64,000 bases of DNA, from positions 806,001 through 870,000 of the forward strand of contig NZ_CP157390.1 in assembly GCF_040050925.1 (NCBI RefSeq), given 5' to 3'. This DNA is from Leifsonia sp. NPDC080035. GTDB lineage: Bacteria; Actinomycetota; Actinomycetes; Actinomycetales; Microbacteriaceae. Below the pieces are notes generated by a model that worked only from the letters and a program-made list of their open reading frames with translations, was not told the DNA's origin and made no database searches. Made by a program: the position numbers and the translations under genes. Of this stretch, positions 57,624 through 64,000 are shown piece by piece (positions within the stretch are counted from its first letter, which is position 1; every line of letters begins with the position of its first letter).

Positions 57624-58832
57624 ATGAGGGCAGCGGAGTCGGAGGGGACGGGTCTCCCGCACGGGGCGGCCGAACGGCTCTCGCGGCTGCGGGCGGCGTC
57701 GGTCGAGTCCGTCGCGCTCGGCGTGGGTGCGGTCGCCTTCGCGGCGGTCGCCGTCGTCGCCCTCTTCGTCTTCGCAGGCCGCGACCTGACCATCGACGGC
57801 GACGGGTCCATCGGCCAGTTCGCCGCCGTCTCCGGCGCCGTCGTCGCCGTGCTCGCCTACGCGGGCGGCCGGCTGGCGAGCTGGCGCATCCCCTGGTTCG
57901 GCGGCGCGGTCGAGTACCGGTCGCGGATGGGCGCCGCGGTCGAGGTCTTCGACTCGCTCGCGATCGCCGTCGCCCACGCCATCGTCGTGCTGCTGCTGTG
58001 GACCGTGCTCGGCGACGTCTTCGCCAAGAGCTTCCAGGATGCGGAGGTGTTCGCGCTGCCCGGGGTCCTGCTGGTGGGCACGGCGGCGGCGGTGAGCGCG
58101 TACTACGTCTTCCTGTCGGCGGCCAACATGAACCCGCTGCTGCTCTCGACGGTGCTCGCGGTGTTCCTGGTCGTCGGCGCCATCACGAGCATGCTCACCG
58201 CGTCCAACCCGCACTGGTGGAAGCAGAACCTCAGCGCGCTCGGGATGACGGACGACGTCTCCGGGATGACGTTCAACCTGACCGTCATCGTCGGCGGCAT
58301 CCTGGTCACCGCGATCGCCCGGTACGCGACCGGCTCGCCCGGCGCGGACGACCGCCCGCCGGAGCGCGGCGAGCTGCAGGTGCGCGCCGCGCTCATCCTC
58401 GTCGGCGCCTTCCTCGCCTGTGTCGGGCTGTTCCCGGTCAACCGGTTCTTCCTGCTGCACAACACGGTAGCCACCGGGATGGCCGTGGTCTTCTGCCTGC
58501 TCGCCATCGGCATCCGCTGGGCGATGCCGGGGCTGCCGCGGGCGTTCGTGTGGCTGGGCTGGGTGTTCATGGCGGTGATCGTCGCCGTCGCCGTCTTCTT
58601 CGCCATCGGGTACTACAACCTCACCGCGGTCGAGCTCGTCGCGGCCGTTCTGATCTTCAGCTGGATCATCGTCTTCCTGCGGGTCACCGTGGCGACGACC
58701 CAGGACACGACGACGGCGAGCGTGCGCGCGCAGCAGGCCGGCGCATCCGCCCGCGCGAACGTCGACGGCGCGAACGTCGGCGGCGCGAACGTCGGCGGCG
58801 CGAACGTCGGCGGCGCGAACGTCGGCGGTTAG
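57624..58832 (+). CDS. Polytopic membrane protein (DUF998-like) with ANVGG tail repeats
   Basis: A 402-aa protein (GTG 57606 is an alternative start). Eight or more helices with NPHWWKQNLSALGMTDDVSGMTFNLTVIVGGILVTAIARYA in the middle and LFPVNRFFLLHNTVATGMAVVFCLLAIGIRW, similar in layout to DUF998 proteins; the name is tentative. The last 25 residues are five copies of a pentapeptide (ANVDG then ANVGG). It follows the GT-C gene by 66 bp on the same strand. Confidence 0.7.
   Translation: MRAAESEGTGLPHGAAERLSRLRAASVESVALGVGAVAFAAVAVVALFVFAGRDLTIDGDGSIGQFAAVSGAVVAVLAYAGGRLASWRIPWFGGAVEYRSRMGAAVEVFDSLAIAVAHAIVVLLLWTVLGDVFAKSFQDAEVFALPGVLLVGTAAAVSAYYVFLSAANMNPLLLSTVLAVFLVVGAITSMLTASNPHWWKQNLSALGMTDDVSGMTFNLTVIVGGILVTAIARYATGSPGADDRPPERGELQVRAALILVGAFLACVGLFPVNRFFLLHNTVATGMAVVFCLLAIGIRWAMPGLPRAFVWLGWVFMAVIVAVAVFFAIGYYNLTAVELVAAVLIFSWIIVFLRVTVATTQDTTTASVRAQQAGASARANVDGANVGGANVGGANVGGANVGG
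58755..58829 (+). repeat. 15-bp tandem repeat, five units
   Basis: Five units of GCGAACGTCGGCGGC end-to-end at the 3' end of the membrane-protein gene; unit 1 has one change (GAC for GGC) and unit 5 ends GGT before the TAG stop. Each encodes ANVGG, so slippage would keep the frame. Confidence 0.9.
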
Positions 58833-58847
58833 GGGCAGACTGTCACC

Positions 58848-59564
58848 ATGTGCGGACGCTTCGCCCTGGACTCGGAGACGGATGAGCTGATCCAGGAGTT
58901 CGTCGCGGCCGGCGGGGACTTCCGCGACTGGCGGCCGACGTACTCGATCGCGCCCACCGACCCGGTGCCGATCGTCCGTGAGCGCGTCCGGAGCGGCACC
59001 GGAGAGATCGAGCGCACCGTCGACGCGGCGGTCTGGGACTTCCATCCCGCGTTCATCCGCGACTCCAAGCGCCCGAACTTCAACGCGCGTCTGGAGACGG
59101 TGGCGAGCAACGGGATGTGGAAGGGCGCCTTCGCGTCCTCGCGCGCGCTCGTCCCGATGCGCGGCTACTACGAGTGGACGGGCGAGGCAGGGCACAAGCG
59201 CGCGCACTTCCTGCACGCGCAGACCGGAGGGCTCCTTGCGGCCGCCGGCCTCTACACCGCCCGCAAGGTGGACGGCGAGTGGCAGGTCTCGACCGCGATC
59301 ATCACGCGGCCCGCACGGGATGCGTCCGGCGAGATCCACGACAGGATGCCGGTGTTCCTCGAGCGCAGCGCATGGGACGACTACCTCGACCCCGACAAGC
59401 TGGACGAGGCAGCCAAGGAGGACATGGTGGCGTTCCTCGCCAGCGAGTCCGACCACGTCGCCGGCACGATCGCGAGCTACGAGGTGGACAGGCGCGTCAA
59501 CAACTCGCGCACGGTCGACCCCGAGGACCCGACGCTGATCGAGCCGCTGAGCGACGCCGACTAG
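58848..59564 (+). CDS. SRAP protein (YedK/HMCES-like abasic-site shield)
   Basis: A 238-aa protein that crosslinks to abasic sites in single-stranded DNA. The catalytic Cys is residue 2 (MCGRFAL), exposed after Met removal; NARLET holds the conserved Asn, GYYEWTG the Glu, and IHDRMPVFL the His. It has the expected length. No SOS box was recognised in the 16-bp gap before it, so it may be read with the upstream membrane gene. Confidence 0.93.
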   Translation: MCGRFALDSETDELIQEFVAAGGDFRDWRPTYSIAPTDPVPIVRERVRSGTGEIERTVDAAVWDFHPAFIRDSKRPNFNARLETVASNGMWKGAFASSRALVPMRGYYEWTGEAGHKRAHFLHAQTGGLLAAAGLYTARKVDGEWQVSTAIITRPARDASGEIHDRMPVFLERSAWDDYLDPDKLDEAAKEDMVAFLASESDHVAGTIASYEVDRRVNNSRTVDPEDPTLIEPLSDAD

Positions 59565-59776
59565 GCCGTCCCAGCGACGCTCCCCTCCACCCCCTCGCGA
59601 ACGCGCTCACCCCCCAAACGCGGGGAGCGCGAACCTGAAAAAACGATGTATTCTCACCTTTGTGAATAGGTGAGGAACAATCACTTTACTGGGGGGAAAG
59701 ACCCGAACACCCACCCGACGTCCCACACCGGTTCACACCACCACCCGAATGCACCACCAGAACCCAGGGACGACCC
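59565..59776 (+). promoter_or_regulatory. Promoter/leader of the second polysaccharide operon
   Basis: The gap holds an A+T-rich block (about 59635-59695) with an imperfect hairpin whose core is CTCACCT/AGGTGAG (59653-59659 with 59668-59674, 8-nt loop), then GGGGGGAAAG and a C/A-rich stretch. This is the best promoter candidate for the operon at 59959. Confidence 0.5.
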
Positions 59777-59962
59777 GTGAACCCGACGCACATCTTCCGA
59801 GCCACGCGAGCACTCAACCCCCTCGCGGACGCCCGGGAGGCGCTGGGCGGCGGGTCGCCCTCGCGGAACGGAGCCGGCGGCGGTGAAACCGTTCGAGACC
59901 ACGGCTTCCCCCAAGCCGTCGTCGGCTCCCCGCTCCTCCTCACGCGGGAGGTGACACGATGA
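59777..59962 (+). CDS. Possible 61-aa leader protein
   Basis: A GTG-started frame with AGGGACG 7 bases upstream. Its stop overlaps the ATG of the sugar transferase (ATGA), the usual spacing of coupled genes here. Sequence (NPTHIFRATRALNPLADAREALGG) matches no family I know, and it is Arg/Gly-rich, so it may be a translated leader or chance frame. Confidence 0.35.
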   Translation: MNPTHIFRATRALNPLADAREALGGGSPSRNGAGGGETVRDHGFPQAVVGSPLLLTREVTR

Positions 59963-61476
59963 CCGTCGTCAAGGCGCGCACGACCCTCGGCGGTCGCCGC
60001 GAAGCGCTGCAGAGCCTCAGCTCGGAGCGCACCTGGGCCCGGCGATACAAGCAGCGGCTCGTCGTGACGGACACCGTCCTCGTCCTGGCGAGCACGATCG
60101 GCGCCGTCTTCCTCCGCTTCGGCTTCGACGACGCGGACACCACCGCCGCCGGGTTCCGCACCGGCTACCTCACGATCTCGCTCACGATCGCCGCCACCTG
60201 GCTGCTCGCGCTCGCCGTCTACCACACGCGTGACGCGCGCGTCGTCGGTGTCGGCGTCACCGAGTACCGGCGGGTGATCGCATCCAGCGCCCTCACCTTC
60301 GGCATCCTGGCCATCGTCTTCCTCGTCGCGAAGGTCGACATCGCGCGCGGCTACTTCGTGCTCGCCCTCCCGTCGGGGATGCTCGCCGTGCTCTTCGGCC
60401 GCTGGCTGTGGCGGAAGTGGCTGAGCGGGCAGCGCCTGTTCGACCACTATCTGTCGCGGGCGCTCGTCGTCGGACGCTTCACCGACGTCGACTACGTCGT
60501 CCGGCAGATCCACCAGAAGTCCGGCGCGGCCTACAACGTCGTGGGTGCCGCGCTGGACACCGGCAAGCGCAAGGGCCAGAAGAAGGAGGCCGCGATGCGC
60601 AGGCGGATCTCCTCGCCCGACCGGGAGGTCCCCATCGTGTCGGACCTCGAGGGCGTCGCCGCCGCAGCGGCGCGGCTGGGCGTCGACACGGTCATCGTCG
60701 CCGGTCGCGCGCTCAGCGGCGGCGAGTTCATCCGCCGGCTCGCCTGGCAGCTGGAGGGCACCGCCACCGAGCTTGTCCTCGCCTCGCCGCTCACCGATGT
60801 CGCCGGCCCCCGGATCCACTTCCGGCCGGTCGAGGGGCTGCCGCTCATCCACGTGGAGATCCCGCAGTTCGAGGGGACGAAGCACGTGCTCAAGCGCGGA
60901 TTCGACATGATCGCGACGAGCATCGGGCTCCTCCTGCTCACCCCGCTGCTGCTGGCGGTCGCCATCGCCATCAAGCTCGACGACGGCGGGCCCGTGCTGT
61001 TCGCGCAGGAGCGGGTGGGACGCAACGGTGAGACGTTCCGGATGTACAAGTTCCGGTCGATGGTCATCGACGCGGAGGCACGCCTCGCGGCCCTGCAGAC
61101 GCAGAACGAGGGCAACGGTCTGCTGTTCAAGATGAAGGACGACCCGAGGATCACCCGCATCGGGCGCACGCTGCGCAAGTTCTCGCTGGACGAGCTGCCC
61201 CAGTTGTTCAACGTGCTGTTCGGCGACATGAGCCTCGTCGGCCCCCGGCCCCCGCTCCCCGCCGAGGTCGCGCGCTACGACGACGACGTGCACCGCCGTC
61301 TCTACATCAAGCCCGGACTCACCGGGATGTGGCAGGTCAACGGACGCTCCGACCTGTCCTGGGACGAGAGCGTGCGCCTCGACCTCTACTACGTCGAGAA
61401 CTGGTCGCTGACCGGGGATCTCGTCATCATCTGGCGGACAGCGAAGGTGCTGGCCCATCCCGTCGGCGCGTACTGA
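59959..61476 (+). CDS. WbaP/WcaJ-like initiating phosphoglycosyl transferase
   Basis: A 505-aa enzyme that starts exopolysaccharide synthesis on undecaprenyl phosphate. Four N-terminal helices (about 30-150), a CoA-binding-like Rossmann part (SRALVVGRFTDVDYVVRQI, VDTVIVAGRALSGGEF), one further hydrophobic segment (FDMIATSIGLLLLTPLLLAVAIAI) and the catalytic core LFAQERVGRNGETFRMYKFRSMV, KFSLDELPQLFNVLFGDMSLVGPRPPLPAEV. It is the full-length form, unlike the short one at 28412. GGGAGGTG precedes the ATG. Confidence 0.93.
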   Translation: MTVVKARTTLGGRREALQSLSSERTWARRYKQRLVVTDTVLVLASTIGAVFLRFGFDDADTTAAGFRTGYLTISLTIAATWLLALAVYHTRDARVVGVGVTEYRRVIASSALTFGILAIVFLVAKVDIARGYFVLALPSGMLAVLFGRWLWRKWLSGQRLFDHYLSRALVVGRFTDVDYVVRQIHQKSGAAYNVVGAALDTGKRKGQKKEAAMRRRISSPDREVPIVSDLEGVAAAAARLGVDTVIVAGRALSGGEFIRRLAWQLEGTATELVLASPLTDVAGPRIHFRPVEGLPLIHVEIPQFEGTKHVLKRGFDMIATSIGLLLLTPLLLAVAIAIKLDDGGPVLFAQERVGRNGETFRMYKFRSMVIDAEARLAALQTQNEGNGLLFKMKDDPRITRIGRTLRKFSLDELPQLFNVLFGDMSLVGPRPPLPAEVARYDDDVHRRLYIKPGLTGMWQVNGRSDLSWDESVRLDLYYVENWSLTGDLVIIWRTAKVLAHPVGAY

Positions 61477-61516
61477 CCCGACCAACGCGCCGCAGTGAAA
61501 GGAACACAGGTGGATC

Positions 61517-62161
61517 ATGGAACACCGATCGACACGCATCCTGGTGGGTGCATCCGCGCTTCTCGCCGCGGTGCTGCTCACCGGCTGCAGCGGACACACC
61601 AAGCTCGCCGGCTACAACGGGGCTGACCCGTCCAAGCCGGCCGCGACGGCGGAACCGACGCCGTCCACCCCTCCCGGGGTCGCGCACCCCGCGGCGGTCG
61701 CCGCGGGCGCCGGCGCACCGGTCGTGCACCGGGCGGGCGAGCTGCCCGCCGGCAAGCGGGCCACCTCGCCCTCCGCCGCGTTCTCGAAGCCGGCGGCATA
61801 CACCGACGGCGTGAAGGTCTCCGTCTCCGGGTTCACCCGCGGCACGATCTCCGGTCACGGCTCGGGGATCATCACCGGCGCTCCGTACATCGTCTTCCGC
61901 ATCTCCCTCGCAAACGGCGGCTCCAAGACGCTCGACCTCTCCTCGGTCGTGGTCACCCTCAAATACGCCGGCAACACGGTCGCCGCGCCGGTGTACGACG
62001 AGGTCGCCGTGAGCGACTTCACCGGCACCCTCAAGGCCGGGGCGTCCCGCGATGCGGCCTACGCGTTCCAGCTCCCGAAGGGCACGGACACCGCCACCCT
62101 GTACGTCGACATCGACGGGGCGCACACCCCGGCGACCTTCACGGGCTCCATCCCGCGATGA
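61517..62161 (+). CDS. Lipoprotein, 214 aa
   Basis: A secreted lipoprotein. The signal peptide ends in the lipobox LLTGC (Cys 24), then a Pro/Thr/Ala-rich spacer and a beta-rich domain (VKVSVSGFTRGTISGHGSGIITGAPYIVFRISLANGGSKTLDLSSVVVTL) like the DUF4352/Ig-type extracellular domains. AAAGGAAC is upstream. It overlaps the flippase by 4 bases, so it is part of this polysaccharide operon; function unknown. Confidence 0.85.
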   Translation: MEHRSTRILVGASALLAAVLLTGCSGHTKLAGYNGADPSKPAATAEPTPSTPPGVAHPAAVAAGAGAPVVHRAGELPAGKRATSPSAAFSKPAAYTDGVKVSVSGFTRGTISGHGSGIITGAPYIVFRISLANGGSKTLDLSSVVVTLKYAGNTVAAPVYDEVAVSDFTGTLKAGASRDAAYAFQLPKGTDTATLYVDIDGAHTPATFTGSIPR

Positions 62162-63459
62162 CCACCGCGCGCGCCCGGTCCGCCCACGCCGCGACCTCCC
62201 GCATCGGGGGTCGCGCGGTGGGTGCCGTGTGCGCCCAGGGATCGCAGGCGCTCGCGAGCCTCGCCCTCCAGGTGCTCGCGGCCCGCGCGCTCGGCATCGA
62301 GGGTCTGGGCGCGTTCGCCCTCCTCTACGGTGTCATCGTCTTCCTGACCGGCTTCTCCACCGGCTTCGTCGGCGACTCGCTGACCGTGCTCGATCGGGGC
62401 GCTCGGCGGGTCCGGTCCGCCCTGCAGGGCTGGGCGCTGATCATCGCGGTCGGCAGCGCGTCCGCCGCGGCGGTCGTCCTGGCGGCGACCGGGTTCGTGT
62501 CGGCGACCGACGCCGCGCTGTTCGCGGTCGCGGCGGTCGTCTTCCTTCTCGAGGACGTGATCCGGCGCACGCTGATGGCAGTCATGCGGTTCTGGAAGAT
62601 CGTCGCGACCGACCTCACCTCGCTGGCGGTGTCCGTCCTGGTCCTCGGCGTCATCGCCGGGATGCGACCGCTCACGCTCGGCGACTTCCTCGCCGCGCTC
62701 GCCCTCGGTCAGTTCGCCGCGCTCGCGGCCGGCGCCGCGTTGCTGCCGCGCAGCGAGCGGAGGCTCGTCGCACTGGTCGGCGGCGGGTACGCCGCGGTCG
62801 CGCGCTATGGTGTCTGGCGGGCGGCGCAGCAGGCGGTCCGGCCGGGCCTTCTCGCCGCGACCAGGACGCTCGTGTTCGCCGTCATCGGGCTCGCGGCGAC
62901 CGGGCAGCTGGAGGCGGCGCGCATCTACGCGTCGCCGACGCTGCTCTTCATCGGCGGCCTCTCGTCCTTCCTGTTCGCCTCCTTCGCCCTCGCCAAGGAG
63001 GAGGACCTTCGGGCCCTCCGCCGCCGGGCGGACACGGGGGTCGTCGCGCTGTTCGCGGCGACGATCCTCATCGGCGGCGTCTCCATCCTGCTCATCCCCT
63101 GGATCGGTGCTCTCGTCACCGGTCACGCGCTCGATCTGCCGACCGTCATCGCGTGGATGATCTATGCCGGGTCGGTCGCCGCGGTCACGCCCTACGGGGC
63201 GCTCGCCGCCGTGCGGGGACGGCAGGTGGGCGTCTTCGTCGTCCGCCTCTCGGACTCCCTGGTCTCCCTCGCACTCGCCGCCCTGTCCCTCTGGGCGGGC
63301 GGCGCCCTCTGGACTGTGCCCATCGCCCTCGCCGTCGGCTCCATCGCCGGCGGCGCGGTGATCCGCCTGGTCCTCCTCCGCACCACCGCACCACCACGAC
63401 GCGTCGACGCTCCCGAGCCGGCACTCGTCTCGCAGGGCCGCCTCGGCGCCAGCTCCTAA
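62158..63459 (+). CDS. Wzx-like polysaccharide flippase (second)
   Basis: A 433-aa membrane protein with about 12 helices. The start TSRIGGRAVGAVCAQGSQALASLALQVLAARALGIEGLGAFALLYGVIVFLTG is the MOP/Wzx pattern, where the 'ARALG-G-FALL' motif is typical. With the initiating transferase two genes upstream it would flip a second lipid-linked glycan. Distinct from the flippase at 34696. ATGA overlap with the lipoprotein. Confidence 0.85.
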   Translation: MTTARARSAHAATSRIGGRAVGAVCAQGSQALASLALQVLAARALGIEGLGAFALLYGVIVFLTGFSTGFVGDSLTVLDRGARRVRSALQGWALIIAVGSASAAAVVLAATGFVSATDAALFAVAAVVFLLEDVIRRTLMAVMRFWKIVATDLTSLAVSVLVLGVIAGMRPLTLGDFLAALALGQFAALAAGAALLPRSERRLVALVGGGYAAVARYGVWRAAQQAVRPGLLAATRTLVFAVIGLAATGQLEAARIYASPTLLFIGGLSSFLFASFALAKEEDLRALRRRADTGVVALFAATILIGGVSILLIPWIGALVTGHALDLPTVIAWMIYAGSVAAVTPYGALAAVRGRQVGVFVVRLSDSLVSLALAALSLWAGGALWTVPIALAVGSIAGGAVIRLVLLRTTAPPRRVDAPEPALVSQGRLGASS

Positions 63460-63493
63460 CCCCTAGCACCCATCCCGACAGGAGTCAGACATC

Positions 63494-64000
63494 ATGTTCG
63501 CTTCAACCCTCACCCGGAGGTTGACAACAGTCGCGAGCACCGTAGCCGCGACCGTTCTCATCGCCGCCGGGCTCAGCGTCGCCACGGCGACGGCGGCCTC
63601 CGCCGACACCGGTTCCGCGGCGTCGACACTGCCGCAGACCGTCAGCGCTGACGTTCTGCCCACCCCGCAGATCAACGGCGTGGTGTGGAACGTGGCCGTC
63701 GTCGGCAACACCGCGTACGCGGTCGGCAGCTTCACCAAGGCGCGGCCCTCCGGCGCGGCCGCCGGCGTGAACGAGGTGACCCGCAACAACGCGATGGCGT
63801 TCAACGTGACGACGGGCGCCATCCTGCCGTGGGATCCGAACCTCAGCGCGCAGGGCCGCAGCGTCAAGGCGTCGCCCGACAAGACCAAGCTCTACGTCGG
63901 CGGCGACTTCAACACCGTCGGCGGGATCGCTCAGAGCAAGATCGTCGCGTTCGATCTGCCCTCCGGCAACCGCGACCCGAACTTCAAGCCTCCGGCGAGC
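63494..64000 (+). CDS. Secreted beta-propeller-like protein, N-terminal part
   Basis: Runs off the right edge (169 codons seen). A signal peptide (TTVASTVAATVLIAAGLSVATATAASA) leads into repeats of the form VWNVAVVGNTAYAVGSFT and KLYVGGDFNTVGGIAQSKIVAFDLPSG, like the delta-60/kelch-like repeats of large secreted actinobacterial proteins. ACAGGAG sits upstream. It may be an extracellular glycan-associated or adhesive protein; the C-terminal domains are out of view. Confidence 0.8.
   Translation, partial: MFASTLTRRLTTVASTVAATVLIAAGLSVATATAASADTGSAASTLPQTVSADVLPTPQINGVVWNVAVVGNTAYAVGSFTKARPSGAAAGVNEVTRNNAMAFNVTTGAILPWDPNLSAQGRSVKASPDKTKLYVGGDFNTVGGIAQSKIVAFDLPSGNRDPNFKPPAS

Noticed and set aside
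55947..59456. 1169-codon open frame on the minus strand
   Set aside because: It runs antisense across three well-supported plus-strand genes, is dominated by Arg, Gly, Asp and His, and has no family motif; a high-GC shadow.
1..64000. Insertion sequences, prophage, CRISPR arrays, rRNA genes
   Set aside because: No transposase with terminal repeats, no phage structural gene, no spaced direct-repeat array and no rRNA sequence was seen; only the broken helix-turn-helix fragment at 6200-6436 hints at a mobile element.

Overview
The window is high-GC DNA with dense, short-spaced genes, frequent GTG/TTG starts and ATGA stop-start overlaps. The gene content points to an actinobacterium of the Microbacteriaceae type (Leifsonia-like): a 163-aa soluble pyrophosphatase beside tilS, RipA-like NlpC/P60 and M23 wall hydrolases, an LAxTG surface protein, and DUF4012 and LapA proteins. 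The family is inferred from gene content; the genus cannot be fixed from this sequence alone.

Layout. 1-5.5 kb: tilS (cut by the window edge) diverges from ppa; then a minus-strand cell-envelope block with a sortase-type surface protein and two paralogous coiled-coil peptidoglycan hydrolases. 5.8-6.2 kb: tRNA-Glu, tRNA-Asp and tRNA-Phe. 6.2-7.2 kb: a visibly more A+T-rich stretch with a broken helix-turn-helix fragment and two orphan genes. 7.3-20.1 kb: ordinary accessory metabolism and regulation. This part has four regulators, each transcribed divergently from a neighbour: TetR with an NmrA-like reductase, HxlR with a quinone reductase, ArsR-SRPBCC with SRPBCC, and TetR with a membrane protein. 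Each shared intergenic region holds a clear inverted repeat.

20.3-42.8 kb is the centrepiece: an almost unbroken plus-strand exopolysaccharide/capsule cluster of 18 genes joined mostly by 4-base overlaps. It encodes a Wzz/BY-kinase, its low-molecular-weight tyrosine phosphatase, a FlaA1/PglF-type 4,6-dehydratase, a DegT aminotransferase, a second DegT-fold protein, a FemAB/GNAT-like protein, an initiating sugar transferase, a GNAT acetyltransferase, three GT4 glycosyltransferases, CapE-CapF-CapG (UDP-N-acetyl-L-fucosamine), a hexapeptide acyltransferase, a Wzx flippase and a Wzy-like polymerase. A nucleotide-sugar dehydrogenase on the opposite strand and a DUF4012 protein close it. Together they would build nucleotide sugars (diNAcBac-like, FucNAc and a uronic acid), assemble a repeat unit on a lipid carrier, flip it, polymerise it and control chain length.

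43.0-55.6 kb: RecQ helicase, stress-type SDR, CGNR regulator, XRE-cupin regulator with an EamA exporter, a GH13 trehalose-synthase-like enzyme, a large LuxR ATPase regulator, small membrane proteins and an aldo/keto reductase. Two identical 38-bp hairpins (inside 62-bp repeats) sit at two convergent gene ends here. 56.0-64.0 kb: a GT-C glycosyltransferase, an 8-TM protein, an SRAP protein, then a second polysaccharide operon (WbaP-like initiating transferase, lipoprotein, flippase, and a secreted beta-propeller-like protein that runs off the end).
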